The notes under the pieces are model-generated. The model was not told the DNA's origin. It did no database searches and saw nothing but the letters and a program-made list of their open reading frames with translations. The position numbers were made by a program, and so were the translations under genes. A DNA stretch of 64,000 bases, from assembly GCA_012861695.1 (NCBI GenBank), contig JAAOOA010000060.1, forward strand, positions 1,803,571 through 1,867,570, given 5' to 3'. This document shows positions 52,040 to 63,918 of the stretch, piece by piece (the first letter of the stretch is position 1; the number at the start of each line of letters is the position of its first letter). The stretch comes from Trematomus loennbergii (lineage: Eukaryota; Chordata; Actinopteri; Perciformes; Nototheniidae).

Positions 52040-52262
52040 ACTGTTGTGGGTTCCATCCCAGCCCGTGCTGTCAACATGTCGATGTATCCTTGGTCCAGAT
52101 ACTTAACATGGTGAATGGTGAATGTGTATTAATGTTAGCTTCCCAGAGCAAGTGGAACTGCTCTGTATGAATGAGGTGTGAACGCGTGAATGACTCGTAT
52201 GTAAAGCGCTTCGAGGGGTCGTACAGACCTGATAAAGAGCTGTACAGTCCATTTACCAATAG
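52040..52262 (+). mobile_element. SINE 3' part (fish V-SINE-like)
   Basis: Contains TGTATCCTTGGTCCAGATAC TTAAC, GTAAAGCGCTTCGAGGGGTC and the terminal TACAGTCCATTTACCA, a phrase set found at the 3' end of fish SINEs. The tRNA head is degraded (GTGGGTTCCATCCCA may be its B box). Confidence 0.75.
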
Positions 52263-52520
52263 GCCAGAAAACAACCGGCATACTCAGTTATAGCTCACCA
52301 ATAGCTTTTAGCTCTGATAGCCAAACTACAGAGCTACAAACACTCAAAACTAAACAAGCCCACTGTACTGGCCGGTTAAGAGTAATGAGGAGTCAGCAGT
52401 CAATGATGGTATAAAGTGGTATTAAACGTGTGAATCCCTGCATGAATGAACACAAAGGGATAAACACAAAAAATATAAGGCTGATGGGTTGTGCAGTGTG
52501 CAAGATTATATGGACTGAGA

Positions 52521-52524
<4 letters not shown>

Positions 52525-52609
<85 letters not shown>

Positions 52610-52660
52610 CACGCACGCACGCAAACACACACACACACGCACGCAAACACACACACACAC
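52525..52660. repeat. (AC)n microsatellite
   Basis: About 41 pure AC units to 52607, then AC/GCAC mixtures. Confidence 0.98.
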
Positions 52661-52753
52661 AACATCATACATAATGTCCCGGCTGGATAAGTAATAACAA
52701 ATCTGGAATCCTGCCAGGAAGTCATATAGGAGATTGGATTGTGCCTGCCTGGA

Positions 52754-52858
<105 letters not shown>

Positions 52859-53040
52859 GCACGAGATGAAGACCTTTGGCAGTTGGCATGTTGGCCATAA
52901 AGCTCGTCTGAAGGCATGTGCATGGACAAAGTATGGTTGAACTTTTTTTTTAAGGCACATTATTTACCTATACAGTAATGCAAGTGTACTGTATGTAAAA
53001 GTTGTATTAAGCAGAAGTCTATTTACAGTATTAAAATACA

Positions 53041-53145
53041 GTTACATCTGACCTAGTATCAGAGGGTGGGGCAATACAATGGGTCAGTTATTATCAGTAA
53101 TAAAGATAGGAGTGACATGTCAACTCCACATCATGATTTTACTTA
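53041..53145 (+). repeat. ~105-bp repeat shared with CYP2 intron 1 (56488-56595)
   Basis: GTTACATCTGACCTAGTATCAGAGGG ... CTCCACATCATGAT is repeated with about 85% identity in the same orientation at 56488-56595. Confidence 0.85.
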
Positions 53146-53359
53146 CAGTGTGAGGAGCCTTAGCAACATAATGCTTTTCCAAGCCCCTTACCATCACTTT
53201 GCATCATAATAACGCAATTAATACTTTTTAAATATATATTATAAAATATTTCTTTAGTTGTATACATTTACACAACTTGCCCTATACCTTTTTTCTTGCC
53301 GTAACATTAAGTAAATTCTTAGACATTACTAATGCATAAGGAGTACTTTAAGAGCAGAG

Positions 53360-53530
53360 GGGGAAGAAGTACTCAGATCTTGTACTTAAGTAAAGGTAGA
53401 AGTACCAGAGTGAATACTGTGTTGTAAGTAAAAGTCCTGCAATTCAAATGTGTCTCAAGTAAAAGTAGAAAAGTATTAGCATCAACATATAGCCTATACT
53501 TAAAGTACCAAAAGTAAAAGTAGTCATTGT
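53360..53530. repeat. GTAAAAGTA-type MITE fragment
   Basis: Contains AGTACTCAGATCTTGTACTT AAGTAAAGGTAGAAGTACC and TACTTAAAGTACCAAAAGTA, typical of a very common fish hAT-like MITE. Target duplications are not identified. Confidence 0.65.
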
Positions 53531-54039
53531 GCACATTGGCCCATTTCAGAATAATATATATGATATGTTTTATAATGATTGATCATTAAAGTGTTCTCAA
53601 AGCTGGTAAAGGTGCAGCTAGTTTGAATTACTTTGTATACTGCAGTGTAGCTTGTGAATTTACTCCAGGTGGAACTAAAGTCTGATTTAAGACTTGGTTA
53701 TATTTCACATCATTAACCCATGTCTGTAAAGTAACTAAATACATGTAGTGGAGTAAAAGTACGCCATGATGTACCTCTGAATTGTAGTGGAGTAGAAGTG
53801 CAGTCACAGTGGGTGACAGTGGGTGTGATGAAGCAGTTTTTTGGACGTAGTAACAAACTAGATCATCTTTTTGCAGCATGTATTCAATACGGGGTCTATA
53901 TGTGAGCTCAGAGTCAAGTCATAGACCCAAGTATTTAACTGTATCCACTTTTTGGAGACAGGTACCATCATAACACGTTATTATTAGTATTACATAATCT
54001 TCGGTAATCTGAGTAGTGTATTGAAGTGAACTCAGACTT

Positions 54040-54163
54040 TTATTTTGAAGGTGAGTCACCCCGCCCACTTCCCTCTGAACTTTGATTAGTCGATAAATTG
54101 TACAACAAGTTGTTTGACAGAGTAAAACAGAGCAGCTCTCAGCCCTCCGAACAGAGCTGAAGG
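54040..54163 (+). promoter_or_regulatory. Putative CYP2 promoter and 5' UTR
   Basis: Directly upstream of the start codon are an AP-1-like TGAGTCA (54052-54058), a GC-box-like CCCCGCCC (54059) and an AT-rich GATAAATTG (54091). Assignment is inference from position. Confidence 0.35.
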
Positions 54164-54363
54164 ATGGAGGCTGTTCGCAGTGTGCTCGGCTGGGAGTGTG
54201 TGGACTGTCAGAGTGTGTTGATATTCCTCTTTGTCTTCCTGTTGATGGCGGACGTTCTGAAGAACAGAGCCCCGGCGAACTTCCCCCCCGGACCATGGGC
54301 TCTCCCGTTCCTCGCGACCTGCTTCGCGTTAGTCCCACCAGATTCCACCTGCAGATCCCGGAG
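54164..54363 (+). CDS. CYP2 exon 1, one-base frameshift
   Basis: Start context AAGGATGG. Frame 1 carries the anchor and hinge to LPFL; the expected [17 protein letters not shown] is read one frame over as [17 protein letters not shown]. The break is at CTCGCGACC (54311-54319). The exon is 200 bp where 201 would keep phase 0 to the donor GAG|GTATGC. Confidence 0.88.
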
Positions 54364-57300
54364 GTATGCATATCTTTATGTGTTTATACATGTATGTGTT
54401 TACATAGTACCATATATAATCAGCATAGTCCACATTTTTGTTAAATGGGCTATGCGTTACAATGCTCTTTAATCCGGACAACAAACAATACATCGAATGC
54501 TTCACACAAACATCTGTTTAACATAACTGAAGTGACGTCTACTGCTCGTGCACTGCGCGTCACCGGGGCTTTGTGTTATTAGTTAACCACCGGTCCTCTG
54601 CTCAGAGATGTTATTGATAGGAAAACCTGCCTTTCATTCAGCATATTCAAACACGAGCACAAGCAGAAAAAAAGCAGAAATAAAATCTGAGCTGACAGAA
54701 TATGCTCAGTTTTAGCTCCTTCAAAAACATGAGATAAACGACTGGTCTCGCTTACTCCTACTGGCTTTTCCACCCTATCTTTAAAGGTGAGGTATGTCAT
54801 TTTGGAGAAACCAGCTCGAGTGCGCTAGAATTTGAAATTACACAACCGGAAAAAATCTGCCCCTTCCTTCAGACTTCCTTAAAGAGCCCCTCCTCCAACA
54901 CACACGAACGCGCACATGACCAATAGAGTGGCGAAGTCCCTCCCCTTCCTGTTGAGCCCCATGGGACCTTATTTCGGAAAAGTTATGCATTGAAGTCAAT
55001 GGAGAGAGAAAGATTATCTTTCGATCCCGTTTGAATTGTGCCACGAATTACACATATGATGTTTGTCAATTTAAAAGATAATTTTGCAAGTCAAAAAAAA
55101 TAAAATGTGTCGTAAAACTGTGAAGTAACACATTTGTTTGTGTGAACCGCTCAATGAACTACATCTCTGGTCTCACAGAACAACACACGTCACCAAGATG
55201 GCCGTCACTACTGTCAACAAACCGATTGGCTACCCTCACACTATCACCACAATGAAACACGTCCTGAAGAATGTCATGCAAAGCTGCCTGCCTGCCTGCC
55301 TTCGATTCTCTCTGAACTGCCCGGTCGTTTTAATGTTTAATGTCAACCATTTGTGCAGATAGCATGAAGTAGAGAAGATCGCTAGCGTTAGCGTTAGCAT
55401 TTCTCCCCCGGGCTTAAATGGTGTATTATAGAATGATCACACCGGTGACAGTACTATTCAAAGGGTTCACGAAATATGACTACTACTCTTACTGTTTAAC
55501 ATTTTGGGTTACTTAATGTTACTTCATGTTAAGGCTAATAAAAATGACAAGGCTGTAATGCTAACTAACGTGCTAGCTACTAGCTAGGTAGCTAACTTGA
55601 TCTACACACTCCTCTTCCATCAGACGGGAAGCGAAAGAACAAGCAAGACTCATTGCTGGTATAATAACAACCTGGTACTAAGCACACAGGCATCTTGTGA
55701 AAGTTATCTTATCTGAGCCAGCGCCATATAGATAGATTCTATCTATATGGCGCTGATCGTATATATACGGTATTATACGTGTATCGTAGTGTCTCAATTG
55801 TGACATCACTTACGCGACTCTGGGATTTGTAGTCTTTCTAGTTTCGTATTTTTCAAAGTCTTATATTTCAACAGTTTTAAGACAAACTGTGACTTTTTTA
55901 CATGGAAATTATTTTTTAAGATTGACAAACATCATATGTGTAATTCATGGCACAATTCAAACGGGATCGAAAGATAAGTTTTCTCTCCCCATTGACTTCA
56001 ATGCATAATTTTTCCGAAATAAGGTCCCATACCCCGGAAGTAAGTGGGAGGGACTTCGCCACTCTATGAGGGCACGAGATAAATTTGTGCACGAGATGGA
56101 AGGCTGACAGGCAGGTAGGCCATCCAGTTATTTTAGCCGGGCCGGCTCAAGGAAGTGGCAGATTTTTTCCGGTTGTGTATTTTCAAATTCTAGCACACTC
56201 GAGCTGGTTTCTCCAAAATTACCTACCCCACCTTTAAGAGCATTCCATGGAATATAACAAAAAGTGTTTCTGAAATAAATTACATACCCCACCTTTAAGT
56301 AAAAGCACTACAGTGCAAAACTTTAATCATTAGTTAGCCTACTAGTTATTATGGAACAAAACTCGTTATAAAGAATGATCAGAGATAGAAACACAGACAT
56401 AGAAGTACATCAATAGAAAGGTCATAATCTTGACACAAGTTTTGCAAATGTATGTAAAGATGTATTGAGCAGCTCTTTTACTGTGATAAATACAGTTACA
56501 TCTGAACTAGTGTCAGAGGGTGTGGCAAAGAAATGGTCCATTATTATCAGTAAAAGAGATAGGAGTGACATTTCACCTCCACATCATGATGTTACGTCCA
56601 GACTCCAGTGTTGGGTGTAACGCGTTACAAAAGTAACGGAGTTACAGTAAGTATTACTTTTTGCTGTAACGAAGTAATGTAACGCATTACTAATGAAATT
56701 TGGGTAATATACTACCCGTTACAATTCTCAGTAACGCAGTTACAACACATTTTAACCCGGAATTAAATGGTGTTTTGTTTTTTAAGAATTCACTAACATC
56801 GCGAGACATTCCGACACCAGAGAAAAATTGTGCGGGTAGATTAGTAATCCGTGTATCTACCGTCCATTTGTTTTTCTTTATTAAACAAGTAAACGGAACA
56901 GCGTCTGAGAGGCCTTTTTGCTTTTTGCTTTTTACCTTACTAAATGGTCTTATAGAGAGGCGAAGTCCCGCCGTTCTACTTCCGCCCCATGGGACCTTAT
57001 TTGGGAAAAATGATGTATTGAAGTCAATGGGGAGAGAAAGATTATCTTTCGATCCCATTTGAATTGTGCCATGAATTACACATATGATGTTTGCCAATCT
57101 TAAAAAATAATTTCCATGTCAAAAAAGTCACAGTTTGTCGTAAAACTGTTGAAATATAAGACTATGAAAAATACGCAACTAGAAAGACTACAAATCCCAG
57201 AATCGCTTAAGTGATGTCATTAACGTTACACATTACACTCGTGTTACTCACCGAAACCTTGTAAAGCCGGTCCCGCATGCTGGCTCTTACGAACTGACTA

Positions 57301-60300
57301 ACTCCCCTTGTGTGTATGTACAGCTCTCAACATGCCCAGACTTGTAGTGATTTTCGCCTCTTTTAATACTTTTCGCCTCATTCTGAAAGAAAGAGGTGAA
57401 ATGTGCCAACGTGACGGCCGTCTTGGTGTGTGGTGTGAGACCAGAGATGTAGTTCATTGAGCGGTTTCACACAAAAAAATGTGTTACTTCACAGTTTTAC
57501 GACACATTTTTATTTTTTGACTTGCAAAATTATCTTTGCTCAACCGGAAGGGGAGGGACTTCGCCACTCTATAGAGAGGCGAAGTCCCTCCCTTTCCGGG
57601 GGACCTCCATGGGACCTTATTTCGGAAAAGTTATGCATTGAAGTCAATGGAAGAGAAAGATTATCTTTCTATCCCGTTTGAATTGTGCCACAATTACACA
57701 TATGATGTTTGTCAATTTAAAAGATAATTTTGCAAGTCAAAAAAAAAAAAATGTGTCGTAAAACTGTGAAGTAACACATTTGTTTGTGTGAAACGCTCAA
57801 TGAACTACATCTCTGGTCAACCACACACGTCACCAAGATGGCCGTCACTACTGTCTTGTCAACAAACTATTGACTATCACCACAATGAAACACGTCCTGA
57901 AGAATGTCATGCAAAGCTGCCTGCCTGCCTTCGATTCTCTCTGAACTGCCTGGTCGTTTTAATGTTTAATGTCAACCATTTGTGCAGATAGCATGAAGTA
58001 GAAAAGATCGCCGATGCTAACGTTAGCGTTAGCATTTCTCCCCCGGAATTAAATGGTGTATTATAGAATGATCACACCGGTGACAGTACTATTCAAAGGG
58101 TTCACGAAATATGACTACTACTCTTACTGTTTAACATTTTGGGTTACTTAATGTTACTTCATGTTAAGGCTAATAAAAATGACAAGGCTGTAATGCTAAC
58201 TAACGTGCTAGCTACTAGCTAGGTAGCTAACTTGATCAAGCCACTCCTGGTCGTTTCATCAGACGGGAAGCAAAAGAACGAGCAAGACCCATTGCTGGTA
58301 TAATAACAATCTGGTACTAAGCACACAGGCATCTTGTTAAAGTTATCTTATCTTAGCCAGCGCCATATAGATAGATTATATCTATATTACGCTGATCTTA
58401 GGTATCTGAATGGTGGAGGAAAACAATTGTGACATCACTTACGCGACTCTGGGATTTGTAGTCTTTCTAGTTACGTATTTTTCATAGTCTTATATTTCAA
58501 CAGTTTTACGACAAACTGTGACTTTTTTGACATGGAAATGATTTTTTAAGATTGACAAACATCATATGTGTAATTCATGGCACAATTCAAACGGGATCGA
58601 AAGATAAGTTTTCTCTCCCCATTGACTTCAATGCATAATTTTTCCGAAATAAGGTCCCATACCCCGGAAGTAAGTGGGAGGGACTTCGCCACTCTATGGT
58701 CAGTGGAGTGAGGGGCGGGGCGAAACTCACGGAAGTGATTTCAAAACAAAAGCACTCGTTTGCTTGGAACAGTGATAATATTATAAACAAGGGGAAACGA
58801 GGTGAATTTAGCGATCATAACGAAAACAGCTGAGACACAACCATACGTTTTTAATAAAACTGATACTGTTGGACTCTGTACTAGTTTGACTGCTACCAGA
58901 AATAAAATGAAGTACTTTTACAGTGTACTTTGTGAGTAATCCTAGTTCTGCATGTTTTCTGCTATCTTACAATTTTACCATTAGTTCTTAATGAAATTGA
59001 TACTGTTTGACTTTGTATTAGTAAGCCTACTACTAACAATACATTGAAGTACTTTTACTGTGTATTCTTTGAGAAATACTCTGTCAAAGTCCCCTACTGA
59101 GAACAAAATCAAGCCACTTCTGCTCAACCGGAGCCAGAAGTGGCCATTAGTTCTTCGTGAGATCGATCCTGTTGGACTCAGTACTTGTGAATCTACCCCC
59201 ACAAGTACTATGAAGTACTTTTACTGTGTACTTTTCCAGTACTCCTCTGTCAATGTCCCCTCCTGAGAACAAGAATGCATGTTTTTCTGCTATTTTGAAT
59301 AAGCGTTAAAATCCTTTCTTCCTGAGACTGATATTGTTGGACAGAGTATTTTAAGAGGATGGTAGACTTGATATCAGCAATACTTCCAGTCAGTACTCCG
59401 CCAGCAGCGTTTTACACCTTGGAAAGTCTTTCGAGTCTGGCCTGGATAGCTGGTCACAACTATCCTTCAGCAAAGTGACACACTCTGTCACTCTTGTTGG
59501 CCTCTTATGAAGCTGCTGTCTTTTAATATATGATTATTTCTCTGCTCCTAGTTCATTCCTCGCAGATTCTTCCATCAGTCCCAGTCATTGCATGTCAGTC
59601 AATTGGGCTTCGAAAAATGTGTCCAATTCAACAAAATGGTTTTTTGTGAGTGAAGGCCAGAGCTAAATTATAGATTGTTTGATTGTGTAATTACAAGGTG
59701 AGAGAAAAAATAAATCTACATCCTCCTACTAAACTTATTTTATTTACTTTTCCCTGTTATAATAATATACTTACTTGTGTTAAACATTTGCATGTTGAAC
59801 TGCTGGATATCTTTCCCAGCCTCAAGGAAATACAATAAAATTAATTGATTCATAATTTAAAAAAACTGAACATTAGATACAAATGTATAAATTAATAATG
59901 TTGTGTGTAAACATTTGAAATTGATATATAAAATGAGAAAAAAGGTTACTTTGGAAATTATTTGTCACAAAAACCTTTCTAAATTATAGTAAATTATTAA
60001 AAAAGGTTTTGTCAATAAAGGTTTCCTGCCTAAAATAGTTGAAATAGAACGTAAACTAATATTTGAATAAATATTGCAAAAAAGGGCTCCAAAAAAGGCA
60101 TAACCTGGCCGGGTTAGCCAGTGTGTATTTTTTCAAGCACTACAAGATTCAGAGTTTATAAGGGTTCAAGGTTCAAGGTTCTTTATTGTCAATCTGACAT
60201 AGCTACAGAGTAATTATGTAGTTGAAAATCTTATGTCACAGGCTTCTCCAACAATGCAACATAATAACATAATAACAATAAGAGCAAGAGCAATACAAAA

Positions 60301-63300
60301 AGAAAAATAGTTATAAAATAAAGTGATGATGTGGAATAGTGCAGTACAAGTCTATATACAAGTTATTGGAATGATATATATATATATTAGGTATTAGATA
60401 CATATTACTGAGTAGCAGAAGAATGTTTTGAAGTTGTTTCAACAGTTCAATTGTTTAACAGTCTCACTGAAGCAACTGTCTCCAAATCTTCTTGTCCTTG
60501 CCAGGATGCTGCGGTAACGTCTGCCAGACGGCAACAGAAAGAACAGTACAATTCTGGGCCATTTATTGTGTTATTTCTCCAAACACATACAGTTAAAATG
60601 CCTGTTTTTGAAGCCTTCAAATGGTGCAGGAAAAGGACTTTACATTGTATTATACTTAAAGACAGGACTATTCAGTTAAGAGAAGAGAAAAAAGGAAAGA
60701 AAATTGGTTACCACTTTACAATAAGACTACCCTTATAAAGGATCCATAAAGGGTTTATAATTAGGTTATGAATTAGGTTGGAAACACTTTATTAATCATT
60801 AAGAACCATTTATAAAGCAGTTCTAACATAGTTTTCATACATCAACACAGGCTCACTATTTGGCAAGATGACTAAGCCTTACTTAGCGAGAATCACCTTA
60901 GTGAACAACAGATACCAAGGATGCTGGCTGATGAAGAAGACGAAGTAAGCTAGGTAGCCAAGATAAGACTTGGCAGTACGGATAAATGTGGGCTCACTAT
61001 TTGGCAAGCAACCGGTCACAGTTGCCCTGTTTATCTCATGTCTTATAAAATCATTTATTAATGATTTATAAAGTGTTCACAACCTAATTAATAAATGAAT
61101 TTCAAACTATTCGTAAACCCTTTATAAGGGTAGTCTTATTGTAAAGTAGTACCGAAAAGGTAGCACTTTACAATAAGACTACCCCATCTAAAAACAGAGG
61201 CTCTGTCCTAATTACCTGATTGCATCCACCTGGGTTACTTGGCTCAACCCAATAACTTTATATAAGTTTACTTTAAACCACACTTAAAATAATAATATAA
61301 TTATACATATGTAGGCCTACATGTCTACAGTATAGCAACTAATACATGTTTTAAATAAATAAACATTCAAATGTGAAAGACACCTTCAATGAATATTTAA
61401 ATCTTACACAAAATCAGATTCTTGTAAAAATTAGAGTACATGCATTGTTCCATCTGTCAAGCTAAGATATATCTTAGCTCTTAGCTTGACATGCTCGTTC
61501 AGTTTGCATGTATGCTAACTGGACATGCTAGCTCACTTAGCATACACATATATATATATATTATTTATGTATTCCATTCCTTTAAATTAAATATTTAAAA
61601 TACAAATTAGCAAAAATAAACACAATTACACTGCGCTAAACAGCCAAATCGACAAACAACCGAGAACCTAAATAGTATGTAATTATATCTAAAACCACAA
61701 GACGTTAATTACCTGTACTCGGTGCGCCATATTGTCTGTTGTCTGCTCTCTGAAGGCTTCTCAATTCTCGAATTTCCCCTCCTCGACTCCTATCCTCGTG
61801 TCTTAGCCCCGCCCACAGGATATGCGAGCGGAGGAGCCGAGGAGGGGAACCGAGGAGAGAGGAGGGGAAGTGGCATGCGGTTAGAGAAATGAGAAATCCT
61901 CTCCTCTGAGCGGTCATTTTAAAGAGAAGTCCATTAATGATGACAGGAGGCACAGCAGCACTCTGTCTGATGGACAGGACTGTGTTCATGATGACTTGTA
62001 TATTTACTTTGACTCGGAAATACATCCGCGGAGGGGCCATCAGTGTATCCTCGATTATAGCTCCTCCAGAGAGCCTCCTCGATGCTCGGTCCTCGATGTG
62101 CATTTAGAGAAATGAGATGTCCTTCAACATGGCGCGCTGAAATCCATTTCCGGGTCACTACCGGAGGACCGAGGAGTCGAGGAGAGGAAATTAGAGAATT
62201 GAGAAGCCTTTCATGTCTCATTAAATATCCTTGCGTCAGCGTCTCACGTGTTGGGCGCGCTCTCTTCTGACCATATTTGGAAGTACAACTTCCTACAACT
62301 TCCTACAGGTTCAACCTCCACCGTCTGGCTGCGCTGCAGCTGGACCCTTCTCGCAAAAGGAGCTTCTTTCATTTAACCCTTCACATTCAAACAGAAACTG
62401 AATAGGCAGATTCGAAGGATTTATTTATTTGGAAATGTTATTTTAAATACAATTAAATCAAGTTATTTTTGGTAAAACTAATGAAAAATAGAACTAACAA
62501 AATATATTTTAAAAATATATTTAAAAAAAAACATTTCTTTTTTAAATATTATTTTGTAGAATATCTTATGCCCTCAGAGATGGCCTAGAGGGCCCTGACG
62601 GCTCGCCACTGCTCAAAAGTGATATAAAAGTAGTGTAACTTATTACATTTCAGAGACAGTAATATTGTAATGTAACTTATTACTTAAAAAATACAGTAAT
62701 AAGTAATATATATTACATTTTGGAAGTAACTTGCCCAACACTGGTTACGTCTACTACAACGAAGTTAACCCTGATTTGCTCTAGTTTTTATTGAAATTGA
62801 AGACAAGTAATCAGATATAATGGTGAGGAGGTGAGAAAGGGAATAACAAATTGTTCATGACAAATTGTAACAGGTGTAAGTACTGTATATATTATATACA
62901 ATTAAAAGTTGGGAATATGTGGATGTGATGGCTGTATCTCTCTGCTTTGACATGATGTTAGTATTCCAAACAGAATCTTAAAGTCCTGTGTTCATAGTCA
63001 AATGAAAACAGTATTCATATTAAAATATACTGAAAGCACCAAACGCAATAGAACTCAATTTGCAGAATGTCCCATTTCTATATTACATTATTGATTATAA
63101 TTATCGATGTGTGTGTGTGTGTGTGTGATGTGTTCATCACTTTAAAGTTGCATTACGTACAGTCCGCTGCCAAAGGTGGAGCTAATAGCTCAGTGCAGTG
63201 ATGATGTATTTTTTAGGCCGACCCATAAATTAGCATCGCAAATGTTACCTTGACTACGAGCAATGGTATTTTTCCATTGGATTTGGGAATACTGCAGAAA

Positions 63301-63873
63301 AAAAGCTCTGTGGCAAAAAACGTTTATGATACTTAATACGTTTGTTCAGCAGGATGATCTCCACATATCTACGCCACTTTATGATTTTTTAAGTGTAAAT
63401 TCAATCAATTTCAGGCTTCTAAGTAAGGACTTAGTACTTTATTTGAACTACTTTTAATACCACTGGGTACTTTGTGAATCCCCCCCTGGATTATGTCATA
63501 TATCTTAACTGATTATAGTACATCATAGGTTACTTGTTGATTACATTTTGTATTATTATTGTATTATTGATATACCGGTACTTCAATGTAAATAAAGGTT
63601 ATACATTTATTGATATTGAATCCTTCTACATATATAAATCTCCAAAGCTAGAATGATTTGTGTGTTGTCTGCTCAGTGATCCTGAACACCAGTGTGCGCT
63701 CTGTGTTCAGTTTGCAGAAAAATATGGAAAGATTTTCAGCCTGCGGCTCTTTGGTGGGAGAATTGTGTTCGTCTATGACTACGAGCTGGTGAGAGAGGTC
63801 CTTATCCAGAAAGGAGAGGACTACGAGGACCGCCCGGCGATACCGTTGTTTAATGCATTAGCTGGGAATAATG
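54164..63873 (+). CDS. CYP2-family cytochrome P450 (first two exons; continues beyond window)
   Basis: Exon 1 is 54164-54363 and exon 2 is 63711-63873. The product starts with an ER signal anchor ([20 protein letters not shown]) and the Pro-rich hinge [11 protein letters not shown], then continues [20 protein letters not shown] and [19 protein letters not shown]. Exon 2 is 163 bp, starts in phase 0 and ends in phase 1, as is standard for CYP2 genes. CYP2 enzymes are haem monooxygenases of fatty acids and foreign compounds. The subfamily (J-like fish groups such as CYP2N/P/AD) cannot be fixed. Exon 1 lacks one base near 54314, so the reading frame is broken in this sequence. Intron 1 (9.3 kb) is mostly transposons. 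Confidence 0.88.
54785..56294. mobile_element. TTAA-flanked TIR element hosting a second TIR element
   Basis: Left end AGGTGAGGTATGTCATTTTG; right ends at 56233 and 56294 both finish CCCCACCT before TTAA. The termini match the 168-bp MITE at 16046. The central 54924-56066 is an insertion of the GAGTGGCGAAGTCCC element. Located in CYP2 intron 1. Confidence 0.85.
54924..56066. mobile_element. TIR element X, copy 1 (GAGTGGCGAAGTCCCTCCC)
   Basis: TAGAGTGGCGAAGTCCCTCC at 54924 is matched in inverse at 56066, with TA at the borders. The subterminal 200 bases (CATGGGACCTTATTTCGG, GAAGTCAATGG) are also inverted. 1143 bp; short frames inside are not genes. Confidence 0.88.
56953..57571. mobile_element. 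TIR element X, copy 3 (internally deleted)
   Basis: TAGAGAGGCGAAGTCCCGCC at 56953, inverse end CGCCACTCTA at 57571. 619 bp, about half the length of the other copies. Confidence 0.85.
57572..58696. mobile_element. TIR element X, copy 2
   Basis: Starts at the last bases of copy 3 (CTCTATAGAGAGGCG junction) and ends CGCCACTCTA at 58696. Long stretches are about 95% identical to copy 1. Confidence 0.88.
58850..59410. repeat. Diverged tandem array, four units of ~135-170 bp
   Basis: Units begin near 58850, 58986, 59150 and 59317 with CTGATACTGTTGGACTCTGT-like text and share GAAGTACTTTTACTGTGTAC. They are much diverged from one another. Confidence 0.75.
59411..60160. other. CYP2 intron 1, AT-rich unannotated DNA
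   Basis: No gene or clear repeat, mainly AT-rich text. Confidence 0.5.
60165..60545 (-). mobile_element. LINE 3' end (- strand)
   Basis: On the - strand, [31 protein letters not shown] resembles the last residues of a fish LINE ORF2, and the 3' end is GACAATAAAGAACCTTGAAC CTTGAACC, a short tandem tail. 5' truncated. Confidence 0.7.
60711..61148. mobile_element. TIR MITE (ACTTTACAATAAGACTACCC)
   Basis: ACTTTACAATAAGACTACCC TTATAAAG at the left is exactly matched in inverse at the right; subterminal AACCTAATTA text also pairs. A partial third copy of the end follows at 61165-61183. Confidence 0.88.
61184..61752. other. CYP2 intron 1, unannotated
   Basis: AT-rich; contains repeated TAGCTTGACA / CTTAGCATAC phrases near 61455-61550. 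No gene. Confidence 0.5.
61753..62210. mobile_element. TIR MITE (AAGGCTTCTCAATTCTC ends)
   Basis: AAGGCTTCTCAATTCTCGAA at 61753 pairs with the inverse AAGGCTTCTCAATTCTCTAA at 62210 (24 of 25 bases). Inside, CTCCTCGACTCCT blocks recur inverted. Related to 43740-43955 and, by the end motif, to 13074-13462. Confidence 0.88.
62753..63710. other. CYP2 intron 1, 3' part
   Basis: Short (GT)n near 63106-63126; otherwise unremarkable up to the exon 2 acceptor. Confidence 0.55.
63711..63873 (+). CDS. CYP2 exon 2
   Basis: Acceptor gtgttcag and donor ATG|GTACTG. Encodes [54 protein letters not shown] with no break. Confidence 0.94.
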
Positions 63874-63918
63874 GTACTGTATGTTGCATTTTAATGGGTA
63901 TTAGCATAAGACTGACAC

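Larger units (their letters stand above)
56606..62744. mobile_element. Composite hAT element (CAGTGTTGGG ends), 6.1 kb
   Basis: CAGTGTTGGGTGTAACGCGT at 56606 pairs with ...CTTGCCCAACACTG at 62744. GTTACGTC occurs at 62745-62752 directly after the right end and at 56591-56598, seven bases before the left end, so it looks like the 8-bp target duplication with the left end starting CAGACTC or carrying filler. The interior holds X copies 2 and 3, a tandem array, a LINE end and two MITEs; no hAT transposase is seen. Confidence 0.75.

Noticed and set aside
55138..57991. Repeated peptide ending [19 protein letters not shown] at 55.1-55.4 and 57.8-58.0 kb
   Set aside because: Occurs in two copies of the same TIR element; frames are short and differ by indels, and there is no known domain.
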